Shown here piece by piece: positions 21,498-34,464 of a stretch of 64,000 nt of DNA. The position numbers and the translations under genes are program-made. The notes beneath the pieces are model-generated. The model was not told the origin of the DNA and did no database searches. It saw only the letters and a list, made by a program, of their open reading frames with translations. How positions within the stretch are numbered: the first letter of the stretch is position 1; each line of letters starts with the position of its first letter. Origin of the DNA: Dendrobium chrysotoxum (taxonomy: Eukaryota; Streptophyta; Magnoliopsida; Asparagales; Orchidaceae); contig CM034314.1 of assembly GCA_019925795.1 (NCBI GenBank), positions 24,421,774 to 24,485,773 on the forward strand. Reading direction: 5' to 3'.

Positions 21498-21894
21498 TCT
21501 TGACATGTTTAAGGAAACAATATTTAAAAGCTCAAAATTGTTAGAGATGTGATTTTTAGAGTTGTTTAAGCATTTTAAAACCCAAAAAAAAATCTTAGTG
21601 AGGCCCGCTTTATATGGGAAAACATCTATGCACACAGTAGAAGTATGTGGCCTACACTACAGGTCTGAGTGATCATAAAGGTCTCTAAGGTTCATAGAAG
21701 GGGCAAGCCTTGGCCAATAAGGACAAGGCTTCATCAGTGCACTAACCTATGGCCAATGTATAATATACATTCCTACCATATGACTTGGGTGAAAGTAAAA
21801 TAATGGTCCACAATGTATGTGCTAGTGTAACCAATTTGTTATATAATGAGTAGGTCCTTACAAATTACAGAAAGAATACCTGATCAGAAGCTAG

Positions 21895-21946
21895 TCAGGG
21901 TATATTCATATACCCTGATACAACGAAAAGGCCTCTCCATGAGGCC
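21895..21946. other. Two adjacent perfect hairpins
   Basis: Arms TCAGGGTATAT / ATATACCCTGA with a 2-bp loop lie at 21895-21918. Arms GGCCTC / GAGGCC with a 5-bp loop lie at 21930-21946. No gene is nearby; function unknown. Confidence 0.6.
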
Positions 21947-22099
21947 ATAGAAGACACAACACACCATCCAATGCACGTACAAGACATGAGTTCCTCACAT
22001 ATAACAGAAAGAGAGCAGGCATTAGTCATGATGCAAATAAAATGTCGAATAACATATACATTGATGTATATTCAATGCACATAAATCCATCACATGTAC

Positions 22100-22228
22100 A
22101 CAAGTTTCATATAAATTGATGTATGAGATCTATTACACATATATATACATATATAAGTATGTTTCATGGAAATTGATGCATGAATTTCAACATTCAATTT
22201 GACATGGGAGGAGCATGAAATCCATCAA

Positions 22229-22303
<75 letters not shown>

Positions 22304-22445
22304 TGTATGTATATGGATATATATGTATATACACATATACATACAAAGGTTTATGTATATGTATGTTTCTTATAAATGGATGTATGAAATTCATCATTCA
22401 ATTTGACATGGGAGATGCATCAAATTCATCACACATATATATGTA
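22100..22445. repeat. Diverged direct repeats flanking a TA/CA microsatellite
   Basis: Units starting GTTTCAT(A/G)(T/G)AAATTGATG at about 22103 and 22161 recur as GTTTCTTATAAATGGATG at about 22365. The last two share ATTCAATTTGACATGGGAG. Between them lie (TA)n at 22232-22286 and (CA)n at 22287-22302. The Ile/Tyr repeat ORFs here are artefacts of the microsatellite. Confidence 0.7.
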
Positions 22446-22675
22446 CATTATTGATTGAAATAAGATGTAAAAAAATCACATGCATGGGATAATAATGGAG
22501 TTGAATAATCATAACCAAGGATGATGATACATAACCCAACAAGCATGAATCTAAAATTTTTGCTTTGATTAAACTCATGCCTATATTGCATATGCACATT
22601 CATATAAACATTGGAATATTGCTTACACATCGAACACAATGCTATGAATGAAACCCATCATCAAAAAGAAACAAA

Positions 22676-23570
22676 GTACAGTACAGGAAAATCGCATATT
22701 ACAGGCAGATTTGTTTATAGAAATTTATTAAGTTTCCGGGGGATTTCAAAAGTTTCCAGCAGATTTCCCAAGAAATATTTTTCACTAGTAAAACGAGCGT
22801 CGCAAAAATTCTCCATCGAAAAAAATCTGCTGGAAAATTAACCGTCGGAATAAGCTACTGCCCGCCCGCCCACCTGGCCTCAATCCCTCCCCGTGCTGCA
22901 CGAGATACCCGGCCGCCTGTCCACGCTACCCAGCCACCTGCCCTCCCGTCCACGCTGTGGCCCCCGTAGGATTTAAACACAGCACATGCAGGGTTTCAAG
23001 TACTCAACAACTTTACTGTGGAAGAAAATATATTATTAAGCAAACTCTTTTATATTTAAATATAATAATATAGAAATAAAAATTTTAAATAAATTTAAAT
23101 AAAATATTAAAATGAATAAATAATTAAAATAAATTATTAAATTAATAATTAATTAAAACAAGTTATTAAATTAAAAATAAGTTAATTTTTAATTTAGCAA
23201 CTTATTTTAACTATTTGAGTTAATAACTTATTTAAGTTATTATTTAAGTTAATTATTAATTCAATAACTTATTTAAAATAAACTTTAAATATTTTAATTA
23301 ATAATTAAAATAAGTTATTTAATTAATAATTAATTAAACTAAGTTATTAAATTATTAATTAATTAAAATAAGTTATAAAATTATGAATTAATTAAATTAT
23401 GAATATATAATTTTTTTAGAAATTATTAAAGTCCACCGGAAACAAATCCACATGAAAATCTGCTTGGAAATTAGTCAGAAATATTTTATCATAATCCGTC
23501 GGAATTTCACTGAAAAATCCACAGGAAAATAGTCTGTTGGAAATCCGTCATTGGCGATTTTCCTGTAGTT
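22676..23570. mobile_element. Short CACTA-like non-autonomous element
   Basis: Perfect 14-bp inverted repeats TACAGGAAAATCGC (22682-22695) and GCGATTTTCCTGTA (23554-23567) fit the CACTACAGGAAAA ends of plant CACTA transposons, with the first bases decayed (CAGTA). CCGTCGGAA-type subterminal motifs lie at both sides (22842, 23488). The core (23030-23420) is an almost pure A/T array of TTAATTAATAA words. There is no transposase. A 3-bp target duplication could not be confirmed. Confidence 0.65.
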
Positions 23571-24530
23571 ATAGTGGGTGTAGATGGATTGATTTAATCT
23601 TGAAATTAATATAGGCAAAGTGAAGGATGCTTACCGTTATCATATACTAGGATTTGCTACACTTAGTATGCAATGCCATGTATGTTGCTTAGTTCACCGT
23701 CATGCTGTTGATGAGAATGCAAGATATATAGGTAGGCTTCAACATAGCAAGAATTATTGATGGATTATACATGTAGGAATTCCTCAAAACCAAAAAGGAA
23801 GATAAAAGCATTGTTGAGTAATAGTTTCTGATGCATAAAACAATTAAAAAAAAGAGTTTAATCCAAAGGTTCAAATTCATAACTACAGATTGAAATATAT
23901 ATACCTCTAAGAGTGAGATTGAAGTAGGAGGTCGATGGCTATACAGACAAGTTGCAGCTTCTGGAGAGGTAGACGGTTGGAGATATTCATGGCAGTAAAA
24001 GGTCAGAGGCAGACTAGATAGGAATGGTGGCTTGGTGGGGTAGGGGAAGTTAGAGGTCTAGCTATAGGGAGAAAGAAATCAGCTGATGGAGATCGAGTTT
24101 GGTGATGGATGCATCATAGGTAGGGGAGATCTTTGTTTCGACTAGGTAGGTGGTATGGGGGACCTGCAGGCTGGCAGTGTGTAGCAGCTACGGTATTACT
24201 GGCGAGCATCGGGTCAGACGGAACTAGGTCGGACAGCATAGAGAGGAGGGGGAGATTAAAAACTGGAAGGTCGGTGAGAGATGCCCGTTCAAATGAGAGT
24301 CAGGAAATGTTCAGTCTAGGCAAGCTCGGAGTCGAGTGAAGGGAGGTCGGTTTCCAACTTGGGGTCTTTCGCATGAGAGAGGGCTAGGGAGATAAGCCTA
24401 GATGTCACGAGAGGTTGTAGTGGGCAGTGGGTCGAGACATATGAGATTTTGTGAGGGAGGAGGAGGTCTGTTTGGCTGGAGTGTGCCTACATAGGTGAGA
24501 GCCAACCAAAGGAGAGGGGCTCTATGTGTG
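23571..24530. other. Unassigned, G-rich toward the right
   Basis: No gene is recognised. The stretch 23930-24520 is purine-rich (GGAGGTCGG-like words) and its short ORF at 24133-24339 has no recognisable domain. Possibly an untranslated or LTR segment of an unrecognised element. Confidence 0.3.
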
Positions 24531-24710
24531 CGGAAATTATTAGGTGCGGACACCGGACAGAGAGAACCATCTGGTTTTCTCTCTATCTATAGCAAAAGCA
24601 CAGTCAAAGTGTTGTTACTGTAGCAACTGCGCTTTAGTTGCGCTTTTACTGTAGATAGAGAGAAAATCGAACGGTTCTCTCTGTCTGGTGTCTGCACCTA
24701 ATAATTTGCC
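24531..24710. mobile_element. 180-bp palindromic MITE with 9-bp flanking repeats
   Basis: The whole element folds on itself. The left arm from AAATTATTAGGTGCGGACACC through ACAGAGAGAACC and TTTTCTCTCTATCTA is the inverted copy of the right arm ending GGTGTCTGCACCTAATAATTT. The flanks CTATGTGTG (24522-24530) and CTGTGTGTG (24711-24719) match 8 of 9, which suggests a Mutator-type 9-bp target duplication. Most mismatches between the arms are transitions. No coding capacity. Confidence 0.8.
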
Positions 24711-25179
24711 CTGTGTGTGAGAGGGATCAGAGGAGGAGATCAAGAGAGGGCTAGGGGATTTGAATCAAAGAGCCTTCTTAGAGGGAATCGTGAGGTCTCC
24801 TGTTTTGTCCTCTCCCCATTTGGAAGAAACAGTGAAACACACACCTCAACTAAGAATGGAAGCCTGCCATTTTGTCCCCTTCCTTTCAGTCATTCGAACA
24901 CACAAAAAAAAACCCGATTTGTTGCTCGAGATCATAGATATCAGGGAAAAGAGATAAAGGGTCAGTTGCCAATTCAATTTAAGTCGTTCGATCTGATTTC
25001 TTGATCTGGCAAATGTTTTAAATTAGATGGAAAGCTAATTGGAGATTAACCTTAATTAATTAGGCTGATCAGGTTTGAAATTTGGCCCCAATCGAGCTCA
25101 ATTTGAATCAAATTAGGCTTGATGGAATTTGATTAGGCTGGTCGAGCACACTTGAGGGGATATGCATAAAAAATGAGGT

Positions 25180-27790
25180 CAAGAGATGACACCTAAGGAA
25201 TTTTGAGAGTTAACAGTGCAACTTTAAGAGTTAGTTAAAAGTGGTTTCGTCCATCCTAGTGTGTCTCTATGGGGAGCACATGTTGTATTTGTAAAGAAAA
25301 AGGATGGTCCCATGTACATGTGTATTGATTATAAGAAATTGAATAAGATGATAACTAAGAACAAGTATCCTCTGTTAAGGATTGATGATCTATTTGACCA
25401 ACTTATAATATCTTTTTTATTTTCTAAGATTGATCTAAGATTTAGATATTATCAGATAAAGGTGAGAGAGAAAGATGTGGCGAAGACTGCATTCAATATA
25501 AGATATGAGTATTATGAGTTCTTAGTCATATCTTTTGTGGTGATTAATGCACCTACAGGCTTTATGGATCTAACGAACAAGATATTCAGGGAATTTTTAA
25601 ATCAATTTATGATTGTGTTCATACATGATATTCTGCTTTATTCAGCCTTTGAAAAGGATCATGCAAAATATCAAAAGAATATTTTGGAGACATTGAGATG
25701 GCATCAGTTGTATGCAAAACTTTTTAAATGTAATTATGATTGAAGAGTATTTTATTTATGGGGCAAATGGTGAGTAGCACAGGTATCTCTATAGATCATC
25801 AGAAGGTTCAGGTTATTGCTAATTAGCCGAGGCCTATAACTATATCTGAGGTACGAAGCTTTTTAGGCATGGCTGACTGTTATAGAAAGTTTATGAAATG
25901 ATTTTCTCAAATATTTACACCTCTAATGAGACTGACTTAGAGGTCAGTAGCTTTAATTTTAACATATGATTATGAGGAGAGTTTTTAGAGATTGAAGAGT
26001 TATTTGACATCTGCTCTAATTTTGAACTTGCTACATTTGTATTTATATTGGTGATTTGGAGGCACTGCTTGTATGGAGTCAGATGTAAGATTTTCACTGA
26101 TCACTTGTTTAAAGTACATATTTTCATAGAAGGATTTGAATCTAAGATAGAGGAGATGACTTAAGATGGTTAAAGATTATGATCTGAGTATTCAGTGTCA
26201 GCTTGGTAAGGTGAATGTAATGGTATATAGTCTGAGTAGGAAGGCTTTCAGAGTATAAAATCTTCTATTTACCTCTAACGACTAACTGATTTGGGATATG
26301 GAAATATTAGAGTTACAAGTGGTTACTTCTATTAGTAAAAAATTAGGTATTTTTGCTCAGATGATTATCCAATTATCTCTATTAGAAAGAATCTAGTATT
26401 ACGAGAAGTTAAATGTAAAATATTTAAAATTAAATGATCAAATCATGTATGGTAGGAAACTTGAACTATGATTGTCTAGTTTTAGGATCATTTTCTATAA
26501 GAATAGGTTGTGAGTTCACAGTTCTGGAGATTTGAGATGTGAGATTTTGCAAAAAGAATATTATTCAAGTTATATGATACATCCAAGGAGTTGTGAAATG
26601 TACTGTTAGTTAAAAGGAATGTTTTGATGGTCTGGATTGAAGAAATATGTAGTAAACTTTATTGTTAAATATGAAGCCTGTCAATTGGTGAAAGTCAAAC
26701 ATTAATGACCGAGATGTCTTCCATAATCGTTGTCTAATCTAGTGTGAAAATGGGAAGAAGTGATGATGAATTTTGCTATGCATTCCTTAGATTGAGCCAA
26801 GGACATGTTATATGGGTTGTAGTACATCGTATGATAAATTCTATACATTTTATTCTGATCCAACTAGTTGATTCAGTGGATAGATTAACATAGGTTTATG
26901 TCTGAGAGATTATCCGACTGCATGGAATACCAAAGATGAAATTTTTTTATAGAGATATCAGATTTACCTCTAGGTTATGGAAAGGTATTAAACAAGATTT
27001 GGGCATTAAATTATATTTCAGTACTGTTTTTCATTTGTAGATTGATGTATAGTCCGAGGGGACTATTCAGGTACTAGACGATCTTATGAGATTATGTGTT
27101 TTATATTTTGGTGGAAGTTAGGAAGATCATATACCTCTGATCAAATTTGCTTAGAATAATAATTTTTGATCAAGTATAGGTATAGCCCTTACAAAGCATT
27201 TTATGATAGGAAGTGTAGAACCCCTTAGTCTTATATAAAGGTGGAAGACAGGAGTCTAATTGGGCTAGCTTTGGTTAATGATGCAATTGAAAAGATTTGT
27301 CTAATCAAAGATAGATTGAAAGCAGTGCAGGATAAGTAGAAATAATATTATGATACAAAATACCGAGCTATGAAATTTAGGATTGGAGATTTCGTATATG
27401 TAAAGATTAGACTAATGAAGCACATAAGCAAGTTTAGACAAAGATGAAAAGTTGAGTCCAAGGTACTTTGAACTTTTTGAAATAATTAAAAGAATTGAAA
27501 ATTTTGCCTATAGGTTATAATTACCAGAGCATATGTCTGATATTCATAATATATTTTATGTATCATCTCTGAGAAAATGGGTATCTAATTTTGACAATCA
27601 AGTCTATAGATGAAGTTAAAGTACATTTGAATCTGAGCAATAGAGAAGAACTAGAAAGAATTATGGCAAATGATGTTAGAAGATTAAGAAATAAATAAAA
27701 TCTTATGGTTAAGGTATATTGGAGGCATAGAACTGAAAGAGAAGCCACTTAGAAGAACAAATCTAAGATGAGATAGTTATACCATGATCT
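25180..27790 (+). pseudogene. pol: Ty3/gypsy chromovirus pol (Tekay/Del type), 5'-truncated and decayed
   Basis: It begins at a MTPKEF-like motif (about 25188) that normally precedes reverse transcriptase. The RT core is readable for 160 codons (25261-25743: WGAHVVFVKKKDG, MCIDYKKLNK, FSKIDLR, KTAFNIRYEYYEF). The catalytic motif is FIHDILLYS instead of FIDD, His replacing Asp at 25624-25626. RNase H and integrase follow with very many stops. The C-terminus keeps a chromodomain-like block (VKVYWRHRTEREAT, about 27705-27750). gag and protease are absent, so the element was cut near 25180 or decayed beyond recognition. Confidence 0.8.
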
Positions 27791-27872
27791 ATTTGTCTGA
27801 TATGACTTTTAAAATATTGAGAATAATATTTTTTTAATGAAGTAGGATTATACTACTCACTGAAGTCATGCA

Positions 27873-29549
27873 TAGTTACACCTATTTTGACCCAGTCCAG
27901 TAAAGGTAACATACTAAAATTTCTATATTAACACCTCTTGCATGTGTCTATGAGAATTTTATATGCAAGTGAATGTCTAAAACTTATGCTAAAGTGGGTC
28001 CCGAGGTCTATGTGCATGTTTGAAATTTTTGGAATTTTTTTCATAGGGCATTAAGGCATTGGATTTTGGCGCTGCGGCGCTAAGCTCTTAGTTGGTCGGT
28101 AGTGCTGTCTAAAGCACCATGCACTAAATCAATTTTTATAAAAATATTAAATTCCACCATATCTCATTATATTAAATCCTTTAATCCCCCTTAGCTACAT
28201 TTTAGAAAGAGGAGAGGAGATTTTTAGAGAGAGAAAATCTATTTTGGATAACTTTAGTCTCCTTTTTGCTCTTGATCTACTTCAAAAAGTTATCTGGATT
28301 ATATTATGCCTATCATAGTTTTTAAAAATATAGAGATTTTAGATTTTTGTAATTTAAATAATAATTTCATTGCATAAAATGAGGACAATTTTACACCTAC
28401 TAAACTTTCATCATGTAACTTCTGTATATTGTAGATATGACCATTTTGAACATTTATGTATTTTTTTGAAAAAATTTTACTAGGTAAAGTAAAAATTGTA
28501 CCATTTCTAGCAAGGTAGAAAATAATTTTGATCCAGGATGTTATATATTTAAAGCCTAGCAATAGTGTTCTAAATAATCCCAAATAATCTGATAAAGTTT
28601 TGAAACTATAAAATTCTTTTTAGTTATTTAATTTGACTAGTAAAATATTATGTAAACTTTTTAAATATACTTATTTACATTTATTTTTTATAATTTAATT
28701 ATATTTGTACTTATCTGCTTGAATTATGTGATATTGTAGAGCTCTGATCTTGGAAGAAGTTCTATTGTGCTAAATGTACCCAAAGTCATAAGGGCCTGAA
28801 TTTTTAAATATTTGATATGTGCTAAGCATTAAGAATCATAAGGGTTCATTTTCTGATATGATAGCATAGGGAGTCAAAAGGGCCTGAATTTTGTTTTCTG
28901 TTTCTAATGGGAGGTATTGGGGTCTGAGAGAAATATATTACTTTCTACTCTAAGATATGAAATACTTATTTATATGTATTTATTATAAAGTTTGTTATGG
29001 TTCAATTATCTACAAGCAATATTTTGGTCAGTCTGCTCAGTATAATAAATTTGTTATTAACTTCTTTTAAATTTACTTAAAGCATAATGAGTTAATTATT
29101 AAAAATTTAGATTGGTGAGTATGACCTGTTGAGCTCTATTAGCTCACATCTATTTTGCATTTTATTTCAGTTCAGGGCAAGGGTAAATAGTCAGTTGAGT
29201 TATTGAGGTTATAATTTCTGATATGTCTGAGTTGGTATAGGTACTTTATAGTTAATAGTTTTTTACACAATCATGCCTATTTATTTCCTTACTTTGTTCT
29301 GGTTTGTAGATATACATTATAGTGTATATATTTTGTTGTATATATATTTTAAAGATGAATGTAAAGAAAGTAAATTATAGATAAGTTTACTTTATGTTTA
29401 GTTGGAAATTAAATAGTAGCTCTATAGTCTATTTTAAATTAAAAAAAATCTAAAAAATCTACAAAACTTAGATCTTGAGCTTGGCCTATCGCCATCTAGT
29501 ATGATATGACCTATCTTATTTGTGGGTCATATTGAGTAGGGTCATGACA
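27873..29549 (+). repeat. 3' LTR of the chromovirus fragment
   Basis: Starts about TAGTTACACCTATTTTGACC, aligning with the starts of the solo LTRs at 31425 and 47170, and ends GGTCATGACA. It shares the TTTAGCTCA...TTTCAG(T/G)TCAGGGCA segment near its 3' part (about 29130-29180). The start is approximate. It includes a GGCGCTGCGGCGCT palindrome near 28068. Confidence 0.6.
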
Positions 29550-29599
29550 TCTTTTAATTCTGTTATTCTAAATGACCTTTGGTATGATCAATAAATATT

Positions 29600-30860
29600 A
29601 CATCAATGTATTCTTCTATAATTAATGTCTTCTTGTTGAACCCTTTATATGCCTTACTATGGTGTGAGTATTCTAAAATTAAACATTCATCTAATTAAGT
29701 ATCAAATTTACTTTAACCCTCTTTTCTATTTTTGAATTTTAAGCAATTACACTCAAAAACATAAAAGTAGGATTTAGCTTCTTTTCTTTCCAAATCTTAT
29801 AGGATGTCTTCTTAATGATCAATTTTATATTATCATGTTAAATAGATTGAAAGCAGTGTTTATTGCCTCTGTCTAAAAATATTTCGATAAAGTGGAATTC
29901 ACTAGTTATTTTGCTAGCCATATCAAATAATGCTCTATTCTTCCTTTTTATGACTCCATTATGTATTGAAGTCTTAGGTTCCAAAAAGCTATATCTAATC
30001 CCAAAATTATTACAAAAAATTTCAAACCTTTTATTTACAATTTCTCCATCATGATCACTCTAATATAAGTATAGATAATCCTTCCTCATTTTAACCCACT
30101 TCATAAATTTCATGAATTCTCACATAAATTGACTTTTGTAAGACAAAAATATGACCCAAGTCAACCTTGAGTAGACATTAAAAATTATATACCAATACTT
30201 CCTCCCTTTTAGAATAGTAAGGGTCACTAATCCAAATAAATATATGTGCATTAACTCTAATGATCTAGAGGTAGAAATCAAGATTTATGATTTAGTTAAA
30301 GAATGCATGCATGCATGACAAATTTTCTATACAAAAAGCTATGGGTCATCATAAAATACTTAGAAGTACATAAGGCTAATAAAAAATAAGCTAACTATTT
30401 CAAGCAAATATATGTTATCATATACATGAGCTATAAAAATAATTCACCATTTAGCTTAATCAAATATTGTGCAAAAGAAAATTGAATATTATACCCTCTT
30501 TTACATAATGGATTGATGCCAACTAAGTTGTGCTTCACTCCATCAAATAACAATACCTGTTCAATGATAGAGGAATCATAGCCTATAATACTAACTCTAA
30601 TTATTTTCCTTATTTTATTAACTTCTAGTTATACCTAGTTGCTATTTATTGGTTCTAGTGTCATGGACAGTATATGGTCTATTGCTATGCGCTTCATGTA
30701 ACTGCTATCCAAGTGCCATTTTCCTTTGCTGGTCTAAGAGTGAAGATATACTTATATAAGAGTTCAACATATTATCTTGGGAACTCATATTACTTTGGGT
30801 CCACTAATGGAATAAATAGGAAGAAGGGATTGCATAAGAGGGAAATTAGTAACTTATGCA
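29600..30860 (-). pseudogene. pol: Minus-strand copia pol relic (protease to integrase)
   Basis: Read on the minus strand from about 30760 downward. A protease-like WHLDSS block comes first, then a LLFDGVKHNLVGINPLC block (the usual VDGLKHNLLSISQLC, about 30530), then the integrase core (DLFG.VTLT at about 30225, SDHDGEIVNKRFEIFCNN at about 30060, HNGVIKRKNRALF at about 29960). The catalytic Glu of NGV.ERKNR is Lys here. Frames are broken by many stops. The plus-strand ORF at 29863-30054 is its shadow. This is the older host of the insertions at 31425 and 34470. Confidence 0.8.
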
Positions 30861-31419
30861 TAAGTAAACAATAATTAAAATATTATGAGATGATTCATTA
30901 GCGTCTCTACCCTAAAAACTTGGAAATATGATTAAGTCATCTTTTGGGATAACTTTCTTATTGCTTTACTTTTTAGATTGCAACCATTAATTCTGTTTGG
31001 CCACCATTTTTTCACTATTTTCAAAATAATCTCATACTAGAAAGTAGCTTTCTACAACTACTTTAAAAATTTACTTTCTCTATAGCAACTTTATAAAGCA
31101 GTAAGATTGTCATCCCAAATGAAGCCTACATCTACCATATATAATTCATCTAATAGTGCATATGGATTTTGTTGGGTTCTTCTTCCTATAATGTGGTGTA
31201 ATGCATGAATAGTATGTTTCCTATGTAAAATGCTATGCAAATAATCTATCTTAAATTTCATGATCACTTTTTTTTCTAATCAATGTATCAAATATAGGTT
31301 TTTATTACATAAAATTACATCCACTTTTCTAATATATGCAAGTTTCTTTTTAAGTTCAACATAATGTAAATCAAGATTAGCATGCTTTTTCTTCAATATG
31401 CATTGTTTTCTAAAATAAA
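30861..31419. other. Decayed internal copia sequence
   Basis: Lies between the protease-like block and the solo LTR. No domain is readable, but its position between minus-strand pol and gag makes it part of the copia relic. Confidence 0.4.
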
Positions 31420-31424
31420 TAAAT
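31420..31424. repeat. Target-site duplication TAAAT, left copy
   Basis: Identical TAAAT at 33575-33579 flanks the solo LTR. Confidence 0.7.
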
Positions 31425-33574
31425 TATCATAGCACGTATTTTGACCGTGGTAAATAATTTTTTTTAGAGTCATTATAAGTCCAAATCATAAATCATCTTC
31501 AACGTAGCATTGTTATTGCAGTATTTTACATGCACAATTTTTTTTGTAATTTGTTGGCGCTAGTGAAAATCCTTAATAAATTGACACCTATCGACATAAG
31601 TAACGATTTTGGGACCGTCAGGAATCTGTTTTGCAAACCGATTTCATCGATATTTTTTAAATAAAATAATTTATTTTAAGGATATTTTTCTTTAATTTTT
31701 TAAGACCCAAAAGAATTTTTTAAAAAGTTTATAATGAAAATTGATTATATTTTATAATTATATTATTATTTAAATCCTAAATATCTAAAACCACTAAACT
31801 AATTTCTTTAAAATTTCTTTTAGCCTTTTCATTTTTTCCATTTCTCATGTTAGAGAGCATGTAAGGGATATTTAGAGAGAAAATAGAGGAGAGAGAAAAA
31901 GAAAATCCAAACTTGAAGGTCGCGGAGCCTTTTTTGTCAGTCGAGCCATTTGAAAATTTTACCTATCTCATTTTAAGGAACCTTTGCCCTATTTCTGATT
32001 TCAAAGATTTTATATTTTTAGTATTATTTTCATTAAATTTATGTTTTCAATACCAAAAAATGAGAATAATTTTAAACTTTCACCGTGTAACTTTTTATAT
32101 GTTATAGAGATTGAGGTTATGAACGTTTTGAGTATTTATTTGAAATTTTTCACCTGGTGATTTTAAAAATACAGCAATTTTTACCTACTCAGAAATTTAT
32201 TGTGACGTAAAAAATAGTCATTTAATTCAACTAAAACTTCAGAATATTATTTTATGCAATACTTATTAATTTGGTTAAATTCTAAAAATGTGAATTTTTG
32301 CTCAATATGATTTTTATTATCTATCGTTAGGACATTTTGACATTTTTCTGAATTAAGCTCAGCTCTGTATTATCTATTGCAATATATTATAAATAAATAT
32401 GGATATGTTATTGAGATTACTGTTATAGTACTATGATAATAATATGTGTGTAAAAGATAAGTAAAGACTAGTTGATTAATTAGTTAGAGACTGATTGACC
32501 TGTACAGGATGATGGGCCGATGGGCTTTTCTTTAAATACTGTAGTTTGGTGTTATCCTCTACTGATTCATGTGAGGCACTAATTGAGAGCTATAAGGAGA
32601 TGATTACTATGCCGGCGGGTAAAGAGTGATAACTTTGTGTACTGAGCCAATGGTTTACTAATACTGATACAATACTAAAAAACATCGTGATAGCTAGGAC
32701 TTCAAACTTGTTTAGTGTGACTATTAAAATGCATGTTCTTAAGGCATTACTCTTATTACTGTACGGATTTATTGTTACTATACATTTTTACTTTTATTGT
32801 ATTATTCTACTACTCCTGCCACTGGATTATTATTATTGTCGATTTAGATATTGATACTAAGTATGTGATATACTGAGCACGTGATATAGAATACCTGGAT
32901 AATATGGGTACACTCTTATATAATTTTACTATATTTACATAATTTTAACAGTCTTTATCGATGTTTTGATTTGATACTTTATACGATTTACGTACTGATT
33001 GGTATTACTAATACAAAAATTATTGTATAGATTTGACACTCATACTATACTAATTTACAACTTTATTAGATTTTGTACTATATTATTTTACTATTTATAG
33101 ATTCTACTACTACTGCATGTGAGTTTTACTATTTCTGTACTGATCCAATAATCATATGAATGATATCACTATGAGTAGATCTCTGACATATATATTGCTC
33201 CTTTATCGTACTTTGAATTCAGCTATAAGTTTTGGTGATCTGCTAGGCTTTTTAGCTCATTATATATGATTAAATGATTTCAGGTCAGGGCAGAGGATCG
33301 AGAGTGTAAGATTGACCCAAATTCCCTCAGGTTCTGCTTCTTTTAATTTTAGTTATTTTTTTGTACTCAGGATAAGATAGTTGTGATATGATTATATAGA
33401 TCCTGAGTAGTGTATATAATTTTTGAGAAATAAATATAGATGTGTATATTGATGTTTTGAATTATAGAATTTATTTTGTTATTTATTATTAATTTATGAT
33501 ATTAAATAGCTCTAGTTGTTATTTATTAAATAATAAAGTAATAATTCTTTCAAATTAGATTATGGGGCATCACA
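31425..33574 (+). mobile_element. Solo LTR, Tekay/Del-like chromovirus (copy 1)
   Basis: It is colinear over its whole length with the solo LTR at 47170-49337 (shared blocks such as ATAAGTCCAAATCA, TTTTTAAATAAAATAATTTA, AAAACTTCA.AATATTATTTTATGCAATA, TTTTTAGCTCATTATAT). It ends GGGGCATCACA. The start TATCATAGC replaces the usual TG by TA. TAAAT lies on both sides, and no internal retroelement sequence adjoins either end, so it is a solo LTR left by LTR-LTR recombination. It splits the minus-strand copia relic between gag and pol. Confidence 0.8.
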
Positions 33575-33599
33575 TAAATATTTTATTTAACTCATTTAA

Positions 33600-34464
33600 A
33601 GTATCATATAACTCATCATATGTGAGTTCCATATACCTCCTTCGTATTCTATCCTTTGAAAGTCATCTTGAACCATTAAGTAAACATTTGCCTCCTCATG
33701 ATTTCATGAAGCTGACATGTTGGTCTCACTAATTGAGTCAATCCATTCCACATTAAGTGCCCTTTTTCATTTTCCTTGCAAAATGATTCTCATTCTTTTA
33801 CTTTCTTTCTATTAAGCGGACACTAAAATAAAAATGTTCAAACATATTACATTTTTAACATAACTTAATCTTCTTCTTTTCATGTAAAACATTAGCCTTT
33901 CATTTATTCTTTTTAAATATACCATTACCTCATTTACCTTTAATTTTTACAAAAGTTCTTCCTCAATATCTTTCCTAAGCAGGGATTTTATAGTGCTATC
34001 TCATCATTGTCACTTCTTGATAGTGATGTGTCACTATGATTTGATAAAATCATTATTCTTTCAAGCCATATTCTTCCCCTTGTTTTTGGCATGCTCTTCT
34101 TCATCTTAATTAAAGCTCACCTTTTATTGGTATATTATTAATAATTCATACAATTAATCAAGTAAATAAATGCTAAAATCTCTTACTTTTAAAATGGCTT
34201 TCACTTTTAGACCCTGCTTATTGGGAAGTGACCATAATGTCTTATTCACTTATTTTGTATCAATCAGCTCCTTGTCATCATGTAGGCTACTCATAGTTTT
34301 TACAAAGTGACTAAATACCTTTGTAATTATTTCTGTAGTCTTCATTTTAAAAAACTCAGTCATGCATCAAAATTTTAAATCTAGTCACACATTTCTTATT
34401 GTTTCCTTTACATGTGATCATGAGCTTATCCTAAGTCTCCATTCCTATTCTAGGATTTAACTTA
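33600..34464 (-). pseudogene. gag: Minus-strand copia gag relic (UBN2 type)
   Basis: On the minus strand it reads FKMKTTEIITKVFSHFVK and SLHDDKELIDTK (about 34370-34240), then LWSLPNKQGLKVKAI. This is the UBN2 gag pattern seen at 3690-3900. Lower down are a zinc-knuckle-region relic (CNMFEHFYF, about 33860) and LTYDELYDTLNE (about 33610), like LTYDQLLEIS at 4377. Many stops. Together with 29600-30860 it forms one minus-strand element, interrupted by the solo LTR and truncated by the Tat insertion. Confidence 0.7.

Noticed and set aside
22194..22406. Ile/Tyr repeat ORFs on both strands (also 21453-21635)
   Set aside because: Direct translation of TA and CA microsatellites.
24717..25004. Overlapping 95- and 65-codon ORFs after the MITE
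   Set aside because: Two frames equally open, no domain, no splice context; left as unassigned.
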